From assembly GCF_052078665.1 (NCBI RefSeq), contig NZ_JBQJIK010000029.1, forward strand, positions 1-64,000: a stretch of 64,000 nt of DNA, given 5' to 3'. This DNA is from Inquilinus sp052078665. Its GTDB lineage: Bacteria > Pseudomonadota > Alphaproteobacteria > DSM-16000 > Inquilinaceae. The notes beneath the pieces are model-generated. The model did not search any database. It had not been told where the DNA came from and worked only from the letters and a program-made list of their open reading frames with translations. A program made the translations under genes and the position numbers. This document shows positions 35,718-43,893 of this stretch, piece by piece; positions within the stretch are counted from its first letter, which is position 1; each line of letters begins with the position of its first letter.

Positions 35718-36251
35718 TCAGGCGACGAGCTTGGTGAAGTCGGTGCTGTTGGCGATCTGGTTCCAGATGCCCTCGCCCTGCTTCGTCAGGGCACCCTTGT
35801 CGTTCTGCTTGTAGTAGATGACCTTGCAGGCGCCGAACCGGAAGGTGACCGTCTCCTCCGGCGACTCCTCGGCGTAGGACCACTCGACCTTCTCCACGGC
35901 CAGCATGTTGAAGGTCCAGTGCAGGAACAGGTTGGTGCCGGACGTGCCGGTGCCGGAGCCGGTCGCCTTGAACAGCTTCAGGTCGACATTGCTGAAATGG
36001 GCGCCGCGGCCGCAGGCCACGTACAGGTGGGGCGAGGCGGTATCGACCTGCTTCTTGACGGTGAAGACCTCGAACTCGGCCTTGCCGGATCCGGCGCCGC
36101 TGGTGTGCGGGCCGATGTTGAGCTTGTTCTCGAGCGAGAAGCTCCATTCATCGGCAAGGGTGATGCCGTCCTTCAGGATCAGGGATTCGCCCTTGGGCTG
36201 AATGCCGTCCTTGGACGCTGCTGTGAACACCATGACCGCGTCGAACGCCAT
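35718..36251 (-). CDS. hcp: T6SS inner-tube protein Hcp
   Basis: A 177 aa secreted hexameric ring protein. It matches the Hcp1 type: GESLILKDGITLADEWSFSL, FEVFTVKKQVDTASPHLYVA, VTFRFGACKVIYYKQNDKG. A Gly/Thr/Ser loop (KATGSGTGTSGTN) is typical of this branch. It sits 103 nt after tssC with possible regulatory sequence between, and is followed by a hairpin. Confidence 0.95.
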   Translation of the reverse strand: MAFDAVMVFTAASKDGIQPKGESLILKDGITLADEWSFSLENKLNIGPHTSGAGSGKAEFEVFTVKKQVDTASPHLYVACGRGAHFSNVDLKLFKATGSGTGTSGTNLFLHWTFNMLAVEKVEWSYAEESPEETVTFRFGACKVIYYKQNDKGALTKQGEGIWNQIANSTDFTKLVA

Positions 36252-36354
36252 GTTCGTCTTCCTTCATCTGGTGGTTTGGAATGGGTTGGAGTCTGTCGGG
36301 GGCGATCAGCTGTGCCGCATGCGACCTCCTTCCGCCGATCGAGCGGACGGTCTG

Positions 36355-37857
36355 TCAGGCCTTGCGGGCCGACGGCAGGCGCGACACCAGCCGCAGCGAG
36401 ATGGTCAGGCCCTCGAGCTGGTAATGCGGCCGCAGGTAGAACCGGGCGGTGTAGTAGCCGGGGTTGTCCGCGACCTCCTCGACCTTGACCTCGGCCGAGG
36501 ACAGCGGCTGCTGCGCCTTGCTCTCCTCGCTGCCCAGCTCAGGCGAGGGGTGGACGTAGCCCTGGATCCACTGGTTGAGCCACTCCTCGACCTCGTGCCG
36601 CTCCTTGAACGTGCCGATCTTGTCGCGGACCATGCACTTCAGGTAATGGGCGAAGCGGCAGGTCGCGAAGATGTAGGGCAGCCGGGCGCTCAGCTCGGCA
36701 TTCGCCGAGGCGTCCGGGTCCTCGTACTTGATCGGCTTGTTGACGGTCTGGGCGCCGATGAAGACGCCGAGATCGGTGTTCTTGCGGTGCAGCAGCGGCA
36801 GCATGCCGTTCTTGGACAGCTCGGCTTCGCGCCGGTCGCTGATCGCGATCTCGGTCGGGCATTTCAGGTCGACGCCGCCGTCGTCGCTCGGGAAGGTGTG
36901 GACCGGCAGGTCCTCGACCAAGCCACCGGATTCGACGCCGCGGATCCGCGACAGCCAGCCATACAGCTTGAACGATCGGGTGATGTTCACGCCCATGGCG
37001 TAAGCGGCGTTGGTCCACAGATACTTGGAGCTGTCGCCGCCGTCCGACTCCTCCTCGAAGGCGAACTCGTCGACCGGGTTGATCTTGGCGCCGTAGGGCA
37101 GGCGCCCCAGGGTGCGCGGCATGGTCAGCGCCACGTAGCGGGAGTTCTCGCCGTCGCGGAACGATCGCCAGGCCGCATGCTCCGGCGTCAGGAAGATCTT
37201 GGTGATGTCGCGCGGATTGGCCAGCTCGCGCCACGAGTCCATCTGCAGCAGATGCGGCGAGGCGGCCGAGATGAACGGCGCGTGGCTGGCCGCCGCGATC
37301 TGCGACACCGCCGACAGCAGCTCGACATCCGGCGGGGTATGGTCGAAGTAATAGTCGCCGATCAGGCAGCCATAGGGCTCGCCGCCGATCTGGCCGTACT
37401 CCTCCTCATAGATCTTCTTGAACAGCGGGCTCTGGTCCCAGGCGATGCCCTTGTACTTGCGCAGGTTGCGGGACAGCTCCTTCTTCGAGATCGGGAAGAC
37501 GCGGATCTTCAGCGTTTCGTCGGTCTCGGTGTTGAAGACCAGGTGATGCAGGCCGCGCCACGCCGATTCCAGCGCCTGGAACTCCTCATGGTGCAGGATC
37601 TCGTTGATCTGCGCCGACAGCTTCTCGTCGATCGACGCGATGATCGACTGGATGGTGTCGACGACGTCGTCGCTGATCACCGAGGTGTCGCGCAGGGCCT
37701 GCTCGGCCAGGGTCCGGACGGCGGTCTCCACCGCCTCCTGGGCCTGGTCCGAGCGGGTGCGGAACTCGCGCTGCAGCAGGCTGGCGAAATCGCCGGGATC
37801 GACCGTGGTGGCCGGGGCGGCCTGCGCCTCGGCGGACCTGGTGACTGCGGACGACAT
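36355..37857 (-). CDS. tssC: T6SS sheath large subunit TssC (VipB)
   Basis: A 500 aa sheath protein. Family signatures: FQALESAWRGLHHLVFNTETDETLK (in two parts), PYGCLIGDYYFDH, SQIAAASHAPFISAASP, MPRTLGRLPYG, KYLWTNAAYAMG, NKPIKYEDPDASANAELSAR and RFAHYLKCMVRDKIGTF. Normal length. Starts 2 nt after the tssB stop, so the two sheath subunits are made together. Confidence 0.97.
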   Translation of the reverse strand: MSSAVTRSAEAQAAPATTVDPGDFASLLQREFRTRSDQAQEAVETAVRTLAEQALRDTSVISDDVVDTIQSIIASIDEKLSAQINEILHHEEFQALESAWRGLHHLVFNTETDETLKIRVFPISKKELSRNLRKYKGIAWDQSPLFKKIYEEEYGQIGGEPYGCLIGDYYFDHTPPDVELLSAVSQIAAASHAPFISAASPHLLQMDSWRELANPRDITKIFLTPEHAAWRSFRDGENSRYVALTMPRTLGRLPYGAKINPVDEFAFEEESDGGDSSKYLWTNAAYAMGVNITRSFKLYGWLSRIRGVESGGLVEDLPVHTFPSDDGGVDLKCPTEIAISDRREAELSKNGMLPLLHRKNTDLGVFIGAQTVNKPIKYEDPDASANAELSARLPYIFATCRFAHYLKCMVRDKIGTFKERHEVEEWLNQWIQGYVHPSPELGSEESKAQQPLSSAEVKVEEVADNPGYYTARFYLRPHYQLEGLTISLRLVSRLPSARKA

Positions 37858-37859
37858 GG

Positions 37860-38426
37860 TCAGTTCTCCTCCGTCTCTGGGGCCGGGGACGGAAGCGCGT
37901 CCGTCTGATCCTTGGGCTGATCCTGGGGGGCTTCGGGCTTGGGCGCGTGGCCGAGGGCGCTGAGCAGCGCCGGGTCGGCCAGCAGCCGGGCGACCAGCTC
38001 CTCGGCGCCGTTCTTGCCGTCCATGTAGGTCAAGAGGTTGGACAGCTGCGTCCGCGCCTCGAGCAGCCGGTTCAGGCTGTCGACCTTGCGGGCCACCGCC
38101 GCCGGCGAGAAATCGTCCATGCTCTCGAAGGTCAGGTCGACCGAGAGCTGGCCTTCGCCGGTCAGCCGGTTCGGCACCCGCAGCGCCACCCGCGGCTTCA
38201 GGGACCGGAGCCGATCATCGAAATTGTCGATGTCGATCTCCATCATCTTGCGTTCGGCCACCGGGGGCAGCGCCTCGGTCGGGTTGCCGGCGAGGTCGGA
38301 CATGACGCCGACGACGAAGGGCAACTGGACCTTCTTGTTCGAGCCGTAGGTCTCGACGTCGTATTCGATCTGGACCCGGGGCGCCCGGTTGCGCGCGATG
38401 AATTTTTGACTGCTGGCCTTTGCCAT
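37860..38426 (-). CDS. tssB: T6SS sheath small subunit TssB (VipA)
   Basis: A 188 aa protein: RVQIEYDVETYGSNKKVQLP, FVVGVMSDLAGN, IDIDNFDDRLRSLKPR and LTFESMDDFSPAAVARK are diagnostic of VipA/TssB. The C-terminal 30 residues are an acidic, Pro-rich tail beyond the family core. Forms the contractile sheath with TssC. Confidence 0.97.
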   Translation of the reverse strand: MAKASSQKFIARNRAPRVQIEYDVETYGSNKKVQLPFVVGVMSDLAGNPTEALPPVAERKMMEIDIDNFDDRLRSLKPRVALRVPNRLTGEGQLSVDLTFESMDDFSPAAVARKVDSLNRLLEARTQLSNLLTYMDGKNGAEELVARLLADPALLSALGHAPKPEAPQDQPKDQTDALPSPAPETEEN

Positions 38427-38462
38427 CTCTTCAATTCTCCTTGTGTGGGGCGGCTCCGGTCG

Positions 38463-39452
38463 TCAGGGGCTCTCGTCGGCCGCCAGGCCGGCGATCGAGC
38501 GGTAATGGGCGGCGCCCTCCGGCGCGAGCTCCAGGAGCAGAGCCATGAAGTCCTTGGAGACCAGCCGCTTCGCCCGTTCCAGCAGGGCCGGCACCGGGCT
38601 GGCCGGCTCGTTCGCCCGGTACCAGCGGCAGATCCGGTCGAGCGAGCCGATGACGTCGTTGCGGTCGCGGATCTCGCCGGTCAGGGCAACGGGGGCCGCC
38701 GCGCCCTCAGGCGCCGCTGCGGCCGGCGCGGCGCTGGGCCGGTGGGCGTCGACCAGCTCCTTGGCCTGGCGCAGCAGGGCGATCAGCGTATCGAGGCGGA
38801 CCGCCTCGGTGATGTCGACGCGCTGCTTGATGCCGGCATCCAGGCGGATCGCGGCGGCCAGGGCGGCGTCGAGATCGGCGCCGGCCCGGTCGAGCTGGCC
38901 GGGATCGGTGTCGCCGAAGGCGCGCTCGACCGCCGCGAGGTCGATCTCGCCGGGCCGCTGCGCCTCGATGCAGTCGCGCAGCGTGAAGTTCCCGAACTGC
39001 CGCGACGCGGTCAGGGGAACCAGGCGGATCTCCGCCATCAGCCCGGCCGGATCGCAGAGATTGGCCAGGGTGTTGAGGCGCACGGTCTGGTCGTCGCCAT
39101 CCTCCGCATCCGGCCGCGGATGCAGGTCCGGCCAGAACTGTTCGACATAGCCGGCGAGCAGCTCGAGCCCCCCGCGCAGGCCGGTGAAGCCGGATTGGTT
39201 GAGGGCCGAGCGCGCCAGCAGCACGCCGATGCGCAGGTCCTTGCTGCGGCCGGCGAGGTCCAGGCCCAGGCGCCAGACCTCGCGCCAGTCCGGGGGCTCC
39301 TCGGCCACCACGGCATCGCCGATCTGCTGGCCCGGCTTGCCCTGCGACGCCATCTCGAGCTCGAGGAACCCCAGATCGTAATCGAGGGCCTCGCCGCACG
39401 CGTCGCTGTCGTCGACCGGCTTCAGCAGATGATCTGCGTCGAGCATGACCAT
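38463..39452 (-). CDS. tssA: T6SS TssA (ImpA-type)
   Basis: A 329 aa protein with an ImpA N-terminal domain (CGEALDYDLGFLELEMAS, PDWREVWRLGLDLAGRSKDL, GLELLAGYVEQFWPDLHP) and a short C-terminal helical end (RNDVIGSLDRICRWYRANEP, VSKDFMALLLELAPEG). It caps and organises sheath polymerisation. It resembles the short TssA type. Start: ATG 39452 chosen; a GTG at 39461 with GGAAAG upstream is a good alternative. First gene of the minus-strand T6SS unit. Confidence 0.92.
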   Translation of the reverse strand: MVMLDADHLLKPVDDSDACGEALDYDLGFLELEMASQGKPGQQIGDAVVAEEPPDWREVWRLGLDLAGRSKDLRIGVLLARSALNQSGFTGLRGGLELLAGYVEQFWPDLHPRPDAEDGDDQTVRLNTLANLCDPAGLMAEIRLVPLTASRQFGNFTLRDCIEAQRPGEIDLAAVERAFGDTDPGQLDRAGADLDAALAAAIRLDAGIKQRVDITEAVRLDTLIALLRQAKELVDAHRPSAAPAAAAPEGAAAPVALTGEIRDRNDVIGSLDRICRWYRANEPASPVPALLERAKRLVSKDFMALLLELAPEGAAHYRSIAGLAADESP

Positions 39453-39747
39453 GTCCGTCACTACGGCTTTCCGGTTTGCGCCACCTCTGGGTCCCGGCAG
39501 TAAAGGCAAGAAGATCCGGGGGAAGGGGCGGTCGTTCGATTTCAGAAATCTAGCGAAGCCGCGGCGCCGTACTGCATGCGCGATTGATATGCGGGCATGT
39601 TGCGACAGGCTCGCCGCATCCCGATCCCGAATGACCGGATATCAACTGCGCATGCGGGGGACACGCATGAAACCTTCAGAGTGTCCGCATCCCTGATCGC
39701 CGGCCCGGGCCCACGCCCGGGCGGCCTCGGATGAAGCGGAGCGCAGG
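39453..39747. promoter_or_regulatory. Divergent control region of the two T6SS operons
   Basis: A non-coding stretch between tssA and tssK with somewhat AT-richer parts near 39540-39680, so promoters for both units should lie here. A hairpin GCCCGGGC-ccac-GCCCGGGC (39703-39722) lies just before the tssK ribosome site and could attenuate or shield it. I see no convincing sigma-54 site. Confidence 0.5.
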
Positions 39748-41085
39748 ATGTCTTGGGACAACAGGGTCGTCTGGTCGGAAGGGCTGTTCCTCCGGCCGCA
39801 GCATTTCCAGCAGAGCGACCGCTATGTCGAAAAGCTCGTCCGCAGCCGCACGGCCGCCTTGCGCGGCTATGGCTGGGGCGTCACCGAGCTGCGGCTCAAC
39901 CGCGAGCTGCTCAGCCTCGGCAAGATCGCGATCGAGACGGCCCGCGGCGTCATGGAGGACGGCACGCCGTTCAGCATCCCCGACGACGCCGACCAGCCAA
40001 CCCCCTATGAGGTGCCGGAGCATCTGCGGGATTCGCTGATCCACCTGGCCGTGCCGCTGTATCAGCCCGGGGCGGTCGAGACCGACGGGCGCGCGGCGAC
40101 CGACGTGCCGATCCGCTTCGCGGTGGCGGACCAGGATCTGGTCGACACCAATGCCGGCGAGCGCGACGGCGCCTCGATCGAGGTGGCGCGGCTGCGCTTC
40201 CAGCTGCTGCCGGACGGGGCGGACCGGGCCGGCTTCTCCTGCCTGCCGATCGCCCGGCTGGTCGAGGTCCGGGCCGACCGGCAGGTCGTGCTCGACGACG
40301 CGCATATCCCGCCGACAATGGACTGCGCCGGCTCCCGCACCCTTTCGAACTACATCACCGAGATCACCGGCCTGCTGCATCATCGCGGCGAGGCCCTGGC
40401 CGCCCGGGTGTCGCAATCGGGCACGCGCGGCGTGGCCGAGATCGCCGATTTCCTGCTGCTGCAGGCGATCAACCGCTACGAGCCCTACTTCTCCCACCTC
40501 TCCGGCGCCGCGGTGGTGCATCCGGAAGCGCTGTACGGCCTGATGGTCCAGCTCGCCGGCGAGCTGGCGACCTATGCCAGGACCGAGAAGCGGCCGCCGG
40601 CCTTCGGCGGCTACAAGCACGAGGACCTCGCGCTCAGCTTCCGGCCGGTGATCCAGTCGATCCGGGCGTCGCTCAGCGCCGTGCTGGAGCAGACCGCGGT
40701 GCCGGTGCCGCTCAAGCAGCACAAATACGGCGTCCACATCGCCGAGGTCGCCGACCGCTCGCTGTTCACGACCGCGACCTTCGTCCTGGCCGCCCGCGCC
40801 GATGTCGAGGTCGACCGGCTGCGCCGCGAGTTCCCGACCCAGATCAAGATCGGCCCGGCCGAGAAGATCAAGGAGCTCGTCAACGTCGCGCTGCCGGGAA
40901 TCATCATCAACCCGCTGCCGGTGGCGCCGCGGCAGATCCCCTTCCATGTCGGGGTCACCTATTTCGAGATCGATCAGCAGAGCCCGTTCTGGAAGGACAT
41001 GCGCCATTCCGGCGGCCTGGCGCTGCACGTCGCCGGCGACTTCCCGAACCTCGAAATGGCGCTCTGGGCCATCCGTGGCCAGTAG
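39748..41085 (+). CDS. tssK: T6SS baseplate subunit TssK
   Basis: A 445 aa trimeric connector between baseplate and membrane complex. Diagnostic N-terminus VVWSEGLFLRPQHFQQSDRY; later PYEVPEHLRDSLIHLAVPLY, FLLLQAINRYEPYFSHL, HPEALYGLMVQLAGELATY, GPAEKIKELVNVALPGI and FWKDMRHSGGLALHVAGDFP. Normal length. First gene of the plus-strand unit. Confidence 0.97.
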   Translation: MSWDNRVVWSEGLFLRPQHFQQSDRYVEKLVRSRTAALRGYGWGVTELRLNRELLSLGKIAIETARGVMEDGTPFSIPDDADQPTPYEVPEHLRDSLIHLAVPLYQPGAVETDGRAATDVPIRFAVADQDLVDTNAGERDGASIEVARLRFQLLPDGADRAGFSCLPIARLVEVRADRQVVLDDAHIPPTMDCAGSRTLSNYITEITGLLHHRGEALAARVSQSGTRGVAEIADFLLLQAINRYEPYFSHLSGAAVVHPEALYGLMVQLAGELATYARTEKRPPAFGGYKHEDLALSFRPVIQSIRASLSAVLEQTAVPVPLKQHKYGVHIAEVADRSLFTTATFVLAARADVEVDRLRREFPTQIKIGPAEKIKELVNVALPGIIINPLPVAPRQIPFHVGVTYFEIDQQSPFWKDMRHSGGLALHVAGDFPNLEMALWAIRGQ

Positions 41086-41112
41086 CAACCCGCAACCGAC
41101 CAGGTGTCCCCC

Positions 41113-42588
41113 ATGGCCCTCGTCCTCCGCGTAGACAGCCCGGAGTCCAGCCTGCCCGAGACCGTCGGATCCGACGGTCTGGTCGAGGCGGAGTCCGCGC
41201 TGACCATCGGCCGGGCCGACGACAACGGCCTGGTCCTGCGCGACGCGCAGCAGACCATCTCCAAGCATCACTGCTCGATCGAGCCGGCGGAGGGCCGCTT
41301 CGTCCTGATCGACCGCAGCCGCAACGGCACCTTCCTGAACGACGAGGCGGAGGCGCTGCCGCGCGAGGTGCCGGTGGCGCTCAAGGCCGGCGACGTCATC
41401 CAGATCGGCAGCTATCGGATCGACGTCATCGCGGCGCCGGGTTCGACGCCGGCCGCGGTCGAAGCCGACGAGCCAGAGCGCACCGCGCCGCCGGCGGAGG
41501 AGCTGAGCTTCCTCGGCACGGTCCAGATGGGCCCCTCGCTCGGCGGCGGCATCACCAGCCGGCGCGAGGAGCCGCTGCTCGGCGAGATCGACGGCGACAT
41601 GCTGCCGGCACCGGGCTCCGGCCCGCCGCGGGACCCGCCGGCGGACGACTGGTCGGCCGTCCGCAAGCCGACCGCCTCCTATGCGGATCATGTGCCGGAG
41701 CATGCCGTCGTCTTCGTGCAGCCGAGATCCGGCGTCGAGGCGATCCCCGACGACTGGGACATCATGGCGGAGCTCGGCGGGACGCCGGCGGCAAAACCTG
41801 CGCCTGCCTTCACCCGGGTCGACATCATCACCCCGCCGGACGATGACGACATCCTCGAGGCCCCGCCGCCTGAGCCGGAGGTGCAGCCTGCCCCGCCGCC
41901 CCGGCCGGTGGCGGATCCGGCGGCTGCCGGCCCCGGCGGCGACGCCGATCGCGCCGTGGCCGCCTTCCTCGCCGCCTGCGGCCTGTCGCCGGCGGATGTC
42001 GGCGCGGTCGACCTCACGACCATGATGGACCGGGCGGGGCGGATGCTGCTGCATTCCGTCGCCGGGCTGCACGGCATCCTCTCGGCCCGCCAGCTGGCCA
42101 AGCAGGAATTCGGCATCGAGCGCACGATGATCGAGCGCTCCGGCAACAACCCGCTGAAGTTCACGCTCGACGCGAAGGAGGCGATGCACGCGCTCCTCTG
42201 CGTCGAGATCCCGGGCTTCATCCGCGGCGACGCCGCGGTCGAGCAGGCCTTCTCCGACATCCGGGCGCATGAGGTCGCGATGCTCGCGGCGCTGCAGGAA
42301 GCCCTGCACAGCGTCTGCGACCGCCTGTCGCCGGCCTCGGTCGAGACGGCGGTCGGGCAGGCCGGCTGGCACTGGCCCGGCACCAAGAAGGCCCGGGGCT
42401 GGGACGAATACCGCCGGATCTTCGACGACGTGGTCTCCGGCCTCGAGAACGACGCGCTCCGCATCTTCGGCGCCGATTTCGCGCGCGCCTATCGCGCCGG
42501 CGACACCGGCCGGCGGGGACCGCAGCACAGGGACGCGGACGGCAGCGGCCGTCCGCAAGGAGAGGGGCAGGATGGCGATGTCGACTGA
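41113..42588 (+). CDS. tagH: T6SS FHA-domain scaffold (Fha/TagH)
   Basis: A 491 aa cytoplasmic protein. The N-terminal FHA domain (about 15-100) shows LTIGRADDNGLVL, ISKHHCSIE and SRNGTFLND, the phosphothreonine-binding loops. A long acidic and Pro-rich linker follows (about 110-280). The C-terminal domain (about 290-440) has LLHSVAGLHGILSAR and NNPLKFTLDAKEAM, typical of T6SS Fha proteins. Target of PpkA in the H1-type pathway. Start: ATG 41113 preferred over an in-frame GTG at 41104. It overlaps tssL by 17 nt. Confidence 0.93.
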   Translation: MALVLRVDSPESSLPETVGSDGLVEAESALTIGRADDNGLVLRDAQQTISKHHCSIEPAEGRFVLIDRSRNGTFLNDEAEALPREVPVALKAGDVIQIGSYRIDVIAAPGSTPAAVEADEPERTAPPAEELSFLGTVQMGPSLGGGITSRREEPLLGEIDGDMLPAPGSGPPRDPPADDWSAVRKPTASYADHVPEHAVVFVQPRSGVEAIPDDWDIMAELGGTPAAKPAPAFTRVDIITPPDDDDILEAPPPEPEVQPAPPPRPVADPAAAGPGGDADRAVAAFLAACGLSPADVGAVDLTTMMDRAGRMLLHSVAGLHGILSARQLAKQEFGIERTMIERSGNNPLKFTLDAKEAMHALLCVEIPGFIRGDAAVEQAFSDIRAHEVAMLAALQEALHSVCDRLSPASVETAVGQAGWHWPGTKKARGWDEYRRIFDDVVSGLENDALRIFGADFARAYRAGDTGRRGPQHRDADGSGRPQGEGQDGDVD

Positions 42589-43879
42589 GGAAACCGTCCT
42601 GATGCCGCGCGGTCCCGCCCGCCCCAATCCGGGCGGGCGGCTGACCCTGGTGCCCCCGCCGCCGTCCCAGGCCTCGTCGGTCGAACGGTTCTGGGAGGCG
42701 CTGGCGCTCGACCGGCTCGGCCCGCTGGTCGCGGCCGCGGCGGCGCTGCTCGGCCTCTGCGCCCAGCTCAAGAACAGCAGCAGCCATCCCGATGTCGAGG
42801 GGCTGCGCCAGAGGGTGCTGCGCGAGATCGACGCCTTCGAGCGCCGGGTCACGCCGCTGGGCCTGGCGCCGCGGGCGATCAAGGCCAGCAAATACGCGCT
42901 CTGCGCCACCATCGACGACATCGTCCTGAACACGCCCTGGGGCAGCCGCAGCGTCTGGACCACGCGCAGCATGGTCGGATCGCTGTTCAGCGAGACCTGG
43001 GGCGGCGACCGGTTCTTCGACCTGCTGGCGCAGCTGAAGAAGGACCCGGGCGTCAATGTCGACCTGCTGGAGCTGCTCTACTACTGCATGAGCCTGGGCT
43101 TCGAGGGCCGGTTCCGGATCGCGTCCCGCGGCGCCTCCGAGCTCAGCGTGCTGCGCGAGGACGTCTACCGCCTGATCCGGGCGGCCCGCGGCGAGTTCGA
43201 GCGCGACATCTCCCCCCACTGGCGGGGCGTGGCCGCCGCCCGCAAGCTGCTGCGCAGCATCGTCCCGGCCTGGGTGGTCGGGGCGGCCGGCACAGCACTG
43301 CTGCTGCTGCTCTATGCCGGGCTGCTGTTCGCGCTGAACGCCCGCTCCGACCTGGTCTTCGACGAGCTTGCCGCCCTGCCGCCGACCGGCGCGGTCAGCC
43401 TGGCGCGGGTGGCGCCGCCGCCGCCGGTGATCGTGATGCGCGGCGACCGGCTGCGGCGCTTCCTCGAGCCCGAGATCCGCGAAGGGCTGGTCACGGTGGC
43501 CGAGGATGCCGCGCAGATCGTCGTCACCATCCGCGGCGCCGGCATGTTCGACTCCGCCAGCCCGACGGTGAAGAGCCAGTTCGAGCCGCTGCTGCGGCGG
43601 ATCGGCGAGGCGCTGAACGACCAGCCGGGCGCGGTGCTGCTGACCGGGCACACGGATGCCACGCCGATCCGGTCGCTGGCCTTCCCGTCGAACTATCACC
43701 TCTCGCTCGCTCGCGCCAAATCGGTCGCCGAGATCATCACGTCGAAGATGAACGAGCCCGGGCGCGTGCGGGAAGAGGGCCGGGGCAGCACCGAGCCGGT
43801 GGCGGCGAACGACACGCCGGAGGGCCGCCAGCAGAATCGCCGGACCGAAATCATCATCAACAAGACGACGAATAGTTGA
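42572..43879 (+). CDS. tssL: T6SS membrane-complex protein TssL with C-terminal OmpA-like domain
   Basis: A 435 aa protein. A cytoplasmic IcmH/DotU domain (40-225) has KASKYALCATIDDIVLNTPW, SLFSETWGGDRFFDLL and LYYCMSLGFEGRFR. A TM helix lies at 231-253. The periplasmic C-terminus (about 300-435) is an OmpA/MotB peptidoglycan-binding domain with VLLTGHTDATPIR, LSLARAKSVAEII and QQNRRTEIII. The fusion makes a separate TagL unnecessary. AAGGAGAGG precedes ATG 42572; ATG 42578 is an alternative. Confidence 0.95.
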   Translation: MAMSTEETVLMPRGPARPNPGGRLTLVPPPPSQASSVERFWEALALDRLGPLVAAAAALLGLCAQLKNSSSHPDVEGLRQRVLREIDAFERRVTPLGLAPRAIKASKYALCATIDDIVLNTPWGSRSVWTTRSMVGSLFSETWGGDRFFDLLAQLKKDPGVNVDLLELLYYCMSLGFEGRFRIASRGASELSVLREDVYRLIRAARGEFERDISPHWRGVAAARKLLRSIVPAWVVGAAGTALLLLLYAGLLFALNARSDLVFDELAALPPTGAVSLARVAPPPPVIVMRGDRLRRFLEPEIREGLVTVAEDAAQIVVTIRGAGMFDSASPTVKSQFEPLLRRIGEALNDQPGAVLLTGHTDATPIRSLAFPSNYHLSLARAKSVAEIITSKMNEPGRVREEGRGSTEPVAANDTPEGRQQNRRTEIIINKTTNS

Positions 43880-43893
43880 GGGGACGGACGGCC

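Noticed and set aside
39453..39747. Sigma-54 promoter for the T6SS operons
   Set aside because: No sequence close enough to TGGCAC-N5-TTGCA was found on either strand by eye.
39676..43056. A 1126-codon open frame on the minus strand
   Set aside because: Antisense to tssK, tagH and tssL; no motif, and the plus-strand genes account for the region.
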